Source: Fragilaria crotonensis (taxonomy: Eukaryota > Bacillariophyta > Fragilariophyceae > Fragilariales > Fragilariaceae). Taken from it: DNA of 35,336 nucleotides. Below the pieces are notes generated by a model. That model searched no databases, had not been told where the DNA came from, and was given only the letters and a program-made list of their open reading frames with translations. Positions 18,995 through 28,511 of this stretch are shown here, in pieces. Made by a program: the position numbers and the translations under genes. Positions within the stretch are counted from its first letter, which is position 1; the number at the start of each line of letters is the position of its first letter. The DNA lies in assembly GCA_022925895.1 (NCBI GenBank), contig JAKSYS010000650.1, positions 1 to 35,336 on the forward strand, read 5' to 3'.

Positions 18995-20647
18995 CACTAG
19001 AGACCATTCAGGCTCTGAAGCAGCAGCCCGATTTCTGGTTATGAGCACAAATTCGATGCTTTTTTAACGTCTTCACCGAAATGCATTACCCATCCACTGT
19101 ACTCAACATATAAAAAAATCATTTAAGTAAATCGCCGGCATGAACAATCTAATTGTTGGCGCGCATTTTGTGTACTCGAGCTCTCGAGCTAATCTCACTT
19201 TGTTGGTGTACTTAAGTGCGTTGACAGACAACGATGATGACACAAAGGAGTCAGCCGCCGTCGATGGCTCACAATAACAACAGGCACTAAAATGCAGCTC
19301 CTTCAAAAGGCAAGCAAAATTCGAACTACCCAACAAAGCATCCCGTTTTGTCATCTTTAGCAGAAGTGAGGGTGTAGCTCTTCTTCCTTCAAAGCAGCCG
19401 TCATAATCTGCAACTGGAGCGACAAGAGTCGTCGTCCACATTCGGCAGCTTGAAGACACAGCTACTCCTCCAAGCAAAACAGAAAGGTTAGTAGGCACAA
19501 CCTGATACACTTGGACAATGGCTGTCATCCGACAAGCTCCGCCTCTTCTGTTATTGCAGACAAAGCGGACACAACCTGCATCAGGGCCAACGTTGTATCC
19601 ATATTTGACAGGTTTGATGCGTCTCCACTTCCAAAGCAGAAATAGTAGCTAGACACAAGATTCATTTGGATCAAGATTATCTTCCAGCATATAATAAAAC
19701 TTTGATGCACCGTCTCCTCAAAAACACAAGCGATAGAATCAACCTGCAATCAAAAAATTATCGAGAGCTTTGATGCAGCTTCTTCTTGAACAATAATCAA
19801 CTAATAGACAAGAGATTCTGCCTGAAACAGAGGCGTGAGATACAACAAGAGGACATGTTTTGAAGTGGAATGATCGATAGTTCATAGCATTTCACATACC
19901 TCAAGAAAAACTGCGAGAGTAGTGCAACCATTGCACTCAGCAAAACTGTGGCCTTCATTCATGAGCATATCCACACATTCACATTGTTCCTTGTTGTTAA
20001 AAAGGGAGGCAGGACGAGAAGAAGAGTCGTCAACTGAAGTTAAGTGTTGAATTCTGTTTGCGACACGAAGTATGTGAATCAGGAGTGTGAACAACCACCG
20101 ATAGTCGATCCCAACCATCCATCAACTGCCTGTGACGTTTTTGAACATAGCTTCGCAGGCACCAACAGCATCATCTTGATGACAATTGATCACTTCCTTA
20201 ATTGACGCCAACTTGGCAACCACTCATCGACGGATTTCTCATTGTCAGATAGTGGTGCGGGTACGTTGGTGACAGTGCACTTCGAAATTCTCTGCAATTC
20301 AGATTTTTTGCACTCGTACAGCTTACATGGGAATTAGTACATTTCTAATTTTCATCCACGTGGAACGTCAATTTCAGGCCTCAAATCGACTTCACCAAAA
20401 AGCCGAACAACGATGAGTCCGTGCATCTCGTGGTACAAGCCAACCCAAGGAGCATAAAGATGCACTATCTCATCGTCGTTTGAGGAATTGGTTGAGAAAT
20501 CACGCTTTACATGAACTGAGAAACCGTTATCTACTCTGTAATGATGAATCGGTTTTTCGATCATACAAAAATTAGAGTAATAACGGTACTTTAACGAGGG
20601 GCAGGCTGGATCGGGCCACTGCTCCAGAGCCCGAATGGTCTCTAGTG
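18995..20647 (-). mobile_element. CACTAGAGACC-type TIR element, copy C (inverted)
   Basis: A complete 1653-bp copy lies in the opposite orientation to A and B. Both ~38-bp terminal repeats are present (CACTAGAGACC at 18995; its inverse ending CTAGTG at 20647). It encodes the same set of short frames as B on the minus strand, almost unchanged. Flanks are GGAAT on the left and TCTGC on the right, so no target-site duplication is seen. Its right end lies 71 bp from the probable start codon of the ferredoxin-NADP+ reductase gene. Confidence 0.8.
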
Positions 20648-20718
20648 TCTGCACTGCAACTGCAACCACGAAAACGAATTCTTTTCCAGCAGTTCAGTCA
20701 AACGTCGAAAGGATATTC

Positions 20719-21999
20719 ATGCATCTGACAACGATGGTGCTCTTCAGCGTCAGTTCAGTCCTTTTTCTTTTGTCCCTTCCAGAGGGAAGCCACGCCTTTA
20801 CTGTCTTCACTGCCAAGCCTTTAGAGTTGCACGTGTCACGTCCAACGGCTCTCTTTTCGACCAAATCAAGGGTCGCCCAAGTTGGCGCTGGAATTCCACT
20901 TGTCCCATCTGGCAATAATCTCCTCTTTGATCCTGATAAGGAAGGCAAGGTCGGAAACACTGCAGCTCGTGTAAAGGCTGGTGTGAGTTATACCTTTGGT
21001 GGATGGGGTGTCGATCCTTCCGTTGCGTCTGTACCTGTAGCAACCTCCACGGCACCCACCAAACTGTTTGAGGCGCAGCACTGGCTTGAAGATATTGGCA
21101 TTCCAAGCAACTTTGCCAAACCCACAGCACCAGTTGAAGCCACCGTTCTCGGAAGAGCCAAATTAATCGGTGACGACGCTCCTGGTGATATTCAGCATGT
21201 GATCTTGAAACTACCCCCAGGAATGCACTACGTCGAAGGTCAGAGTCTCTCCGTCATTCCTCCCGGACTCGCCGAGAATGGCAAACCCCACAAGCCTCGT
21301 CTCTACAGTATCGCATCAACTCGGTATGGTGATTTGCTCACCGGCGATACAGTCAGTCTCTGCGTTCGTCGTGCCGAATACTGGGATCCCGTCACGGGCC
21401 AGAATGACCCCACCAAAGCCGGTGTTTGCAGTTCGTTCCTGTGCGACGCCCAGCCCGGAGACGTGGTGTCGGTCGCTGGACCTGTCGGAAAGACCATGCT
21501 CCTACCGGAGGATCCGAATACGGATATCATCATGGTGGCAACGGGAACTGGTGTTGCACCCTTTCGTGCTTTCTTGCATCGACTCTTTATGGAACAGACT
21601 GTGGCACGACATGCCTTTACAGGAGAAGCATGGCTCATCCTGGGTGTGCCAGTCACGTCGGGATTGTTGTATCCACAAGAATTTGAAGCCATGCAAGAAC
21701 AGCTGGAAGAGAACGAGAAGAGTAGTGCTGCCAAACTGACGATTGATTATGCGATCTCGAGAGAAATGACCAATGCGCAGGGAGGCAAACTCTACGTCCA
21801 AGATGTGTTGGCCGAGCAATCGGATCGATTGTTGGAAAAATTGGAGAACGGCGCCGTCATTTACTTTTGTGGTCTCAAGGGTATGATGCCGGGGATTTTG
21901 GAATCGTTGGAGAAAGTGTGCGCCTCCCGCGGCATGAACTTTGCGGAGAAAATGAAGGAATACAAAGATCGACACCAGTGGCATGTCGAAGTTTATTAA
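20719..21999 (+). CDS. petH: Plastid ferredoxin-NADP+ reductase
   Basis: This FAD enzyme transfers electrons from reduced ferredoxin to NADP+ at the end of photosynthetic electron transport in the plastid stroma. From the ATG at 20719 the product has 426 residues. Residues 1-26 form a signal peptide (MVLFSVSSVLFLLSL core). Cleavage is predicted before Phe27 in SHAF, followed by a transit-peptide-like segment, which is the pattern of complex plastids. The reductase core is ~117-426: FAD-binding RLYSIAS at 194-200, GVCSSFL at 235-241, NADP-binding ATGTGVAPFR at 274-283, FCGLKGM at 383-389, and the C-terminal aromatic Tyr426 expected in plant-type enzymes. The open frame reaches back to an ATG at 20635 (454 residues), but that ATG belongs to transposon copy C and would bury the signal peptide. 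I therefore prefer 20719. Residues ~50-115 are an extension without recognised domain. The frame is uninterrupted with no introns. Confidence 0.93.
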   Translation: MHLTTMVLFSVSSVLFLLSLPEGSHAFTVFTAKPLELHVSRPTALFSTKSRVAQVGAGIPLVPSGNNLLFDPDKEGKVGNTAARVKAGVSYTFGGWGVDPSVASVPVATSTAPTKLFEAQHWLEDIGIPSNFAKPTAPVEATVLGRAKLIGDDAPGDIQHVILKLPPGMHYVEGQSLSVIPPGLAENGKPHKPRLYSIASTRYGDLLTGDTVSLCVRRAEYWDPVTGQNDPTKAGVCSSFLCDAQPGDVVSVAGPVGKTMLLPEDPNTDIIMVATGTGVAPFRAFLHRLFMEQTVARHAFTGEAWLILGVPVTSGLLYPQEFEAMQEQLEENEKSSAAKLTIDYAISREMTNAQGGKLYVQDVLAEQSDRLLEKLENGAVIYFCGLKGMMPGILESLEKVCASRGMNFAEKMKEYKDRHQWHVEVY

Positions 22000-22600
22000 A
22001 AAATGTCGAATTCCAACTTTAATTTTTGATAGACACTTTTATCTACAGACGTTTGTCATCTGGCGCACTTTCGTTTGTTGCTCCGTTGTGAGCCATTCAA
22101 CATTGCTTGGCAACTTCAGGATTTGCAGTAAGGCTCTCTAGATTGTTTAAATTTAGCAATGTCATTATACGCATAATTCAACCTTGCAAGGTCGAATGAA
22201 ACAAGTGAATATTCAATCGATTTGATGGAATGGATCAATGTTTTTGTGTTTTCATATAGTTTGATACCCTGAGATGGAAACAGAGATGCGTTTTCCGACC
22301 TGTCCCATGATGAAATGGGCAACCTAAATGGTTTCCCCCCTAGCCTTCAACTCCACTCCATGCGAGTTGTTTTTCTGCTAATGTATATAAGAGTTGCTAA
22401 ACGTGTAAAGAATGTATGAACTTCTCGACAATTTCAGAATGTGGGTCAATGTCAAGTAGGTACTCGGGGTGAGTAGGAGGTAGCCCGCGCGACCACGCAT
22501 ATCCCTTGCGACAACTACTCTATAGTGTACCGATGATGATGTTCCTTTCCTGCATAAGGTTTTTTGTCCAACTCGCCTCAACGCCCTTTCGTGCGCCTTT
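22000..22600. other. Intergenic region between convergent FNR and ankyrin genes
   Basis: The two genes converge here. The sequence is AT-rich after the reductase stop. No further gene, repeat or structured element was recognised. Confidence 0.5.
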
Positions 22601-23869
22601 TCATTCCGCGCCCGCTGTCGTCCCCTGTGCATGCTCGCATCGTTCCACCCTTTCCTCCTCATCACGGCGACGTTCGCACATTGTGGCATGCATCTCCAGA
22701 TGTTGAACGATTTCAAATCTTTCACAAATGCGGGCAATATCAAGTGCTGTCGACCCAGCTTTATTCTTTAAACACATGTCCACCTTTTTGTGTTTCAACA
22801 ACATGCCGACCACGTCCAAGCTTCCCTTTAAGCTCGCCCAAAAAAGGGCGGTGTTGCCAATAGCATCTTGAACATTCACATTTAGATTGTCATGCTTCAA
22901 CAACTCTACGACAATATCATCATGATATTCTTGGCACGCCCAGATGAGGGCATTTCGGCCTTGATCATCCCTCGCATTCACATCAACCTGATCATGTTTG
23001 AGCAACTCACGAACAGCACGCGGCTCGTCGATGAAGCACGCGCAGAGTAAGGGTGTGTGACCGTTACTATCCATGGCATTCACATCAACCCTCGGATCTT
23101 CCAGCAACTCCCGAAGGGGAAGGATTTCAAATTCTTGTTTGCATAAAAAGGTTAGGGTAGTGTCACCATTGATGTTTCTTGCATTCACATCCAATCCGTC
23201 GCATTTCAAGATTTCACGAAAATATCTCTCGTCAAAATAATAGAAAGCATGGGTTAGGGGAGTCATGCCGTCTTCGCCTAGCCTATTCACATCATCTTGG
23301 CCGTGATTCAATAACCAACAAAAAAAATCGAAACGCTCGAAGCAACAGGTACATGTCAGAGCCATTCTGTCCATAGTATCGGCACTCAAGTTATCAACAT
23401 TGTGGCACGTCAGCAACTCGTAAACAATATCGCCCTGGCCACATCTTATGGCCAGGGAAGTGGCGCAGCCACCCTCACATACGACATTAAGGTCCAACGA
23501 CTTATGCTTCAGCAATGCAAGAACAACGTCGAAGTACGCCCCATATTTCTCATCCTCCTCAAATAGCTGGCGGTACGGACATTTCTTGCCAAAAATGGCG
23601 CAAGACATGGCTGTGCGATCATAGCCATCCACAAAGTTGACGTCCAACTCCGTCTCGTGTTTCAACAATTCGCGCACGACGACCAAATGACCTTGAAAGC
23701 ACGCCCACATGAGAACTGCACTGGCTGCACTTTGGATGGCGTTGTCGTTATAGTTGAATCGTGCGTTGAACCAATTCCGACCGTTGTTAATGATGCGTGC
23801 CCTCCCTGCGATTACAGTCTTGAGCGATTTTGTATTTGCTTCAGAAAAAAGGGACTCCGAGTAGTTCAT
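22601..23869 (-). CDS. Ankyrin-repeat protein, 422 aa
   Basis: An intact frame with an ATG at 23867-23869. About nine or ten ankyrin repeats span residues ~45-395. The last ones are the clearest (DSNGHTPLLCAC, DDQGRNALIWAC, DAIGNTALFWAS, NKAGSTALDIA), each followed by a helix of the VV-ELLKH type and a VDVN-type loop. The N-terminus (~1-44) and the acidic, Arg-rich C-terminus (~396-422) have no recognised domain, and there is no signal peptide or membrane segment. The function is presumably protein-protein interaction, and the partner cannot be inferred. Diatom genomes carry many such genes, often in duplicated clusters, and a broken relative lies ~500 bp upstream. Confidence 0.85.
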   Translation of the reverse strand: MNYSESLFSEANTKSLKTVIAGRARIINNGRNWFNARFNYNDNAIQSAASAVLMWACFQGHLVVVRELLKHETELDVNFVDGYDRTAMSCAIFGKKCPYRQLFEEDEKYGAYFDVVLALLKHKSLDLNVVCEGGCATSLAIRCGQGDIVYELLTCHNVDNLSADTMDRMALTCTCCFERFDFFCWLLNHGQDDVNRLGEDGMTPLTHAFYYFDERYFREILKCDGLDVNARNINGDTTLTFLCKQEFEILPLRELLEDPRVDVNAMDSNGHTPLLCACFIDEPRAVRELLKHDQVDVNARDDQGRNALIWACQEYHDDIVVELLKHDNLNVNVQDAIGNTALFWASLKGSLDVVGMLLKHKKVDMCLKNKAGSTALDIARICERFEIVQHLEMHATMCERRRDEEERVERCEHAQGTTAGAE

Positions 23870-24377
23870 TTTAGAAGATCAGACTTTGGAAGAAGTTGTT
23901 TATTGGTTTTGGAGGCGAAGAACTTGTGTCAGTGTTGGATGCTCGGAGGGTGCAACTGTGACCAAGGAATGGAATTCGAGATGATGCGCGCCGTTGTGTG
24001 CTACATTGTAATAGTACTGTCCTCAGGAGTCAGAGTATCCTGGTATCCTGGAGTACGACGTGTCCACACCAGTGCTGTTCCTCGTACATTTCAACTGTGG
24101 TTCACACTTGGATTCATTCACATTTCGATTTCAATTTCTTGAGTACAACTCATACCGACCTACCAGGTAGTAGTTTCATGTACAACAGAGTACTACAGTA
24201 CAAGTACACAGTACTTGTACTAGACAACAATGCGTACTGCATTCGCAATTCGTGAATCACGCGCTTCAATGGTTGGTTTGATGGATGTCTTGTCTGGCAA
24301 TCAAGTCATGTATCCTCTCTAGTACATCGTTGGTTTCCCAGCTGCTACGCGGGACTTTCTTTCATGGCCCGGGGGCT
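23870..24377. other. Upstream region of the ankyrin gene
   Basis: No gene was recognised. The stretch includes a GTAC-rich hairpin at 24197-24221. It probably holds the ankyrin promoter on its left side. Confidence 0.45.
24197..24221. other. Perfect 11-bp inverted repeat (GTAC-rich hairpin)
   Basis: AGTACAAGTAC and GTACTTGTACT are separated by ACA. It belongs to the same class of GTAC/ACTGTA words that are dense at 4077-4560. Confidence 0.85.
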
Positions 24378-24490
24378 AGGGTGCTGTTGACCCTGCCTTA
24401 TCCTTCAAATGTTCGCCCACTCCTTGTCGTGTTTCAACATGAACATGCGGACCACCACGTCCCAATCTTCCCTTTAACCCTCGCCTAGAT
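24378..24490 (-). pseudogene. Relic of an ankyrin-repeat gene 3' part
   Basis: About 100 bp matches 22743-22840 of the intact ankyrin gene in the same orientation. It corresponds to the VVGMLLKHKKVD...NKAGSTA region (here MFMLKHDKEW... and KDKAGSTAP, in different frames). Frameshifts and a stop make it non-functional. It is directly joined to a gag relic at about 24490. Confidence 0.6.
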
Positions 24491-25105
24491 ACAATTGGTG
24501 GCTCAAGGTTTTCACGGATGTGGGCAAGACTGAAGAGCGGCATTGTCTTCAGTCTACAGTCTGCTATTCCTGATAATGATCTTGAGAAACATTGGTCCGT
24601 TGCCGATCGGATATCGTTCCGCGGTCGTGACAATCGAGTAGTCCTCACAATCCGAAAGAACCATGCGCTTGGCTTCCTCACTGAGTGAGGCATACAAGAA
24701 AGTAAACATTTGTGATGCGTTCTGAGCATCCCTGCCTTGAGCATTCTCGTAGACGAGAGCATGGGCCTTCACGTCGGCTAGTTCGAGAATGTCATGGTGA
24801 TCCGTGAGATTCAACATGTTGTCTCCTTTAGGGACATTCAAGATGTTGTGCCAGCCATACGATCGCCCTCGTTCCTTTACGTTCGCGAGAAACATGTGCA
24901 TGTTTGCGGAGTTGCCCGAGTACTTGGATGACAATGAAGTCGCGAAATGCGACTCTTTCAAGAACCCGGCAATCAACGCCGAAGACCTCTCCAACGACAA
25001 GAGGGGTACCATTCGAACCGTCTCCGAAAGTGCTTTCCAATGCACTTCTCCAATTCGCAATCCGACGATTACTCGTAGAGAAATCGTCGAAACCGCGAAG
25101 CCCAT
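24485..25105 (-). pseudogene. Truncated Copia-type gag from a second retroelement
   Basis: The open frame 24554-25108 begins with TTG, and the first ATG is at 25103-25105. Its middle and end resemble the Gag region of diatom retroelements: MFLANVKERGRSYGW, ADVKAHALVYENAQGRDAQN, a YASLSEEAKRMVLSDCEDYSI stretch, and GNGPMFLKIIIRNSR. It then stops, but the next expected motif (LAHIRENLE) is present just downstream in another frame, so a frameshift has cut the gene. No zinc knuckle, protease or LTR remains. The left border abuts the ankyrin relic, and the right border meets the large plus-strand Copia element. Confidence 0.6.
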
Positions 25106-25282
25106 CAAGTTATTTCAAGAAAACGCACGTTTCACTACCGTGCTCCCCGAAGATGCTCTCCCCGAGAATTCTGACGACGCCATCCTCTCCGGCGACAAAA
25201 AGAGCTTTCGAACAAGACCTCACTGACCTTAATCCGCCAGAAATTGGCGGAGAACGAGACGAAACAGTGACGGCAGAAATGG

Positions 25283-26770
25283 ATGACAACCATTCCAAAA
25301 ACGCAAATTCATGTATGGCGCCGACAACGAGTATACACCCGCGACGCCAGAACATGTGGTTTTCCTCCTGGTACTGTTTTACGGCGGTCTCTACGACAGA
25401 CGAACAGTTCTTCCGCAGTACTGCCCTTCTACGCCTGGGCACGCTACCCGTTTCTACCCACACCGCATCAATGCGGTCATACACCGCGGCAGAGTGTTCT
25501 TCCCTGGGACTCCGCCCAGCACAACCTCCGGCCGCACTCGCGGCATTTCAGTCACCAGTCTCCCCGACGAGAACACCCCGTCCACGGTGACGCCATCAAT
25601 GGCCCGGTCACAACGACGGCATTGGTCCGATGTCGAGCGCAATCCGGAATCGAAAATGCCGTTAACCCCAACTTCAACGACGACATTTGCAAAAATGTCC
25701 TTGCTGTAGTTAACATGTCAGCCAATACCTCTATCTACTCGCCGCCTGCGCTGAGTAGTAGGCGTAGCGTGCATTTGTACATGCCTGAACTCACACGTAC
25801 GTCATGTACTCCTCACACTGCCTTTACAGACGGAATCGAACAAAACCAATGGACGAAATATTCATCAAGACTCCTCCCAGGACGAGAAATCGAAATTCCC
25901 TGCGTCGAATTGCCTCCCACGGACACCACCCACGCGTCTGTGGACATGCTGACGTCTACGTTTCCAGCACAGCCACACGCAATGTCCGCCTTCCATCGCC
26001 CGGACACCAAGATCTACGGTGAGACAGACAAGACGAACAAGAAAACTACCCGCTTTTCGTTAGTCACATATCACAATTTTTCATCCAAGAAAACTGCAGC
26101 CCCTACAAACTGCAACCCCTTTTATTTTCAACCCATCTCCGAAGACTCTCACCTTCTTCATCCCATCGTCGACAGCGACGACTACGAGACATCATCTACC
26201 GCGTGCAACGCCTCACGTCTCATTCAAGACCCTGAAGCTTTTAGGATCCCAACGCCCTTCAGCTTCGACAGACATCCATCTCCCTTCACGTTTGCATCCG
26301 AAACTTTTTCACCTTTATTCTCCCACTTCACCGCCACCGACGGCGCCTACGACTGCCTTTCTACGACTACAGGCATCACCAACTTCGTCGAAGCCATGTC
26401 AAGTGATCACCCTACGGATCCCTACCGACTTGACACCCCGTTTGTCCCCTACCGACAGACAGCACATTGGACCCAATCCACCATGTGCCCTTCCTGCAGC
26501 ACTCTTCTGAGCTTGACTCAAGGACTAACCCTCATGCCGCCCTTCTATATTACCCTGATGCAACTTTGCAGGATAATGTTAATGGGCCAGTCACCATGCG
26601 CAATCTACCTGCATGCGTTGACGTTAGCATCACCGCTGCATCCTGCCTCCGGTACATCCAATCGGACGCCGCGACAAAGAAATGTATCCGTGACCTCACT
26701 ACGGACCACCTACGTCATTTCTTCCGCGAACTTCACCCGTCCTAACTGTGGATCATACAACTATTGCTGA
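25283..26770 (+). pseudogene. Unassigned N-terminal reading frame of the large Copia element, part 1
   Basis: This 495-codon frame starts at ATG 25283. The protein-like reading changes frame: before about 25,310 another frame looks better (LTDLNPPEIGGERDE), then a third (25311-25709, MYGADNEYTPATPEHVVFLL), then this one (about 25,680-26,450), then a fourth segment (26467-26745). It was therefore probably one long frame now broken by indels. Composition is rich in Pro, Thr, Ser and His, with no membrane segment, zinc motif or known domain. It shares the G-poor composition of the downstream gag-pol, which suggests it belongs to the element rather than being a host gene. Confidence 0.5.
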
Positions 26771-28511
26771 CAATGATGACAGCATTGAGTACATCCAATG
26801 TATGCAACACACTTTGAACAGGACAACCAACTTAGTCATGGACAATTTACCTGCTGAATTGCTCCAAACTAACTTCCCAGATGGCACCTGCCTCTTATCT
26901 GAGTCTCCTGACTGATCATGAGCCAGACACCCCAGGCCATGAATGTGCCCTTGCCATTCTCTATGCCTTCAAGACACTGCATCTTGTTCACTTTCTGACC
27001 TACCCTTCAAGTCAAGATTCCACTTTCAAGTTCATGCCACATGACCTCTCTGATATCATCCGGAATGTGCCATCCTTTGCGACAGCACTGCGTTTATTTC
27101 CCAACCGAAGTAATTTCAGAGACGTCCCTGCATTCATTCACACTTTCTTCCAAGACCAACAAGTTGCTTCCAACCCCTTCGACAAGCGACAAGACAGCCA
27201 ACGCTCATCCTACAATGAGCATCCTACCAACTTTGGCTCAACCTCACTATTTGTCTTCACCTATTCTCCGCTTGTGAACGGCTTTGGTGACCCATCTCCC
27301 GAAATCCCACCTAGAAGCTCTCAAGCCGCAAGGTCCCTCATCTCAGCTGCCCTCCAACACCATGCATCTCTCTCTACCAAGGTCACCAATGGTGATGACC
27401 CAGATTTGCAACCCACCAACATCATTCTTGGAGCCCTACCCCCAGCTGACATGATCTTCAACTACCATTGCTCTGCCTTCCCAATGGCTACTCTACCTAC
27501 AACTGAGCAGCTCCATGGCAACACTACCTATGCAATGCACCCTGCTACCACCCTAGCAGTGAACTTTGTGATTTGTCGAGATATATCTCCAAATTACCTC
27601 CAAGAGATCGACATCCCCGCTGGAAACCATCAATATTCCTCGGACAAGTCCCACTTCATCCCACTTTCTACCAACACCTACAACTACTCGATCGACTTTC
27701 TACCAGATCATGAGTATCTACTCTTCCGTGTGGTCAAGACTCTTGATGTTATCGATCCCCAACGTGTGCTACCGCAGACCCCAGAACCATCCAATGTTCT
27801 CATCTTCCAAGGTACACACTCAGAGAACCCATCCTACACCTCTGGATCTCAAGTTGAACTGCCTATTCCAAAGGAAGGAGCACACACCTTCCCTATCATC
27901 TATGATTCTGACAATCTGCCCATCATTTTTGATCACAGAAATGGCAATGTTGAACCCTACACTTCAACCACAGTTCAAGCCCTTTTTCAGACTCAAGCTT
28001 GCATTCCTATGACTGCAAACTATGAAGCAAATCAATGGGCATGTCCTAACAATCCCAGTCAACTTTGGCGCCAGTCAAACCCTGTCCACCATGTTGTTGA
28101 TGATCCTCACACTGTTCCCCTTGATCTTGCTATCAGACTTATCAAGTTATCACCACGAAACGTGGATCCGACAATGTCTACCGCGCTTGGGCCTTGCCAC
28201 ATCTTCAAGACGCCCTCCAAAAGCCGGCTGATCAGATCAAACACAATCGCTTTTCATTTTTCTGGCAACAGCACAATCACCCAGAATACCCATACACAAA
28301 CAAGACCCCAGAATTACTCCTTAATGTCATTCCTGGTGAGTCCAGTTCCTTGTGTTCTGACAATGAAAGCACAGCCAAATCTATTACTTGCAACTCACTT
28401 ATCCCTCCTGGCCACAGACACAATGATGTGAATGTAGCAACAGAGGATAATTGCAATGTAATTAGATATGATTGGAAAAACAACAATGTCCTCTTGAACA
28501 CAATGCATTAG
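26746..28511 (+). pseudogene. Unassigned N-terminal reading frame of the large Copia element, part 2
   Basis: The frame 26881-28431 (516 codons) is the longest intact piece. Before it, 26747-26911 reads in another frame (VDHTTIADNDDSIEYIQ), and after about 28,170 the plausible reading moves to the frame ending at 28511 (HLQDALQKPADQIKHNRFSFFW). The protein resembles no family that I recognise. It has alternating polar and hydrophobic stretches, is rich in His, Asn, Pro and Thr, and lacks Cys-His clusters. The gag frame that follows has no ATG near its start, which suggests this region was originally continuous with gag. Confidence 0.5.

Noticed and set aside
12580-20647. Assignment of the CACTAGAGACC elements to the CACTA superfamily
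   Set aside because: Only the first five bases support it. No TnpD-like transposase and no 3-bp target-site duplication are seen in any of the three copies.
20635-20718. Use of the upstream ATG at 20635 as the FNR start
   Set aside because: That ATG belongs to the transposon terminal repeat and would place 28 polar residues before the signal peptide. The ATG at 20719 gives a normal bipartite plastid presequence.
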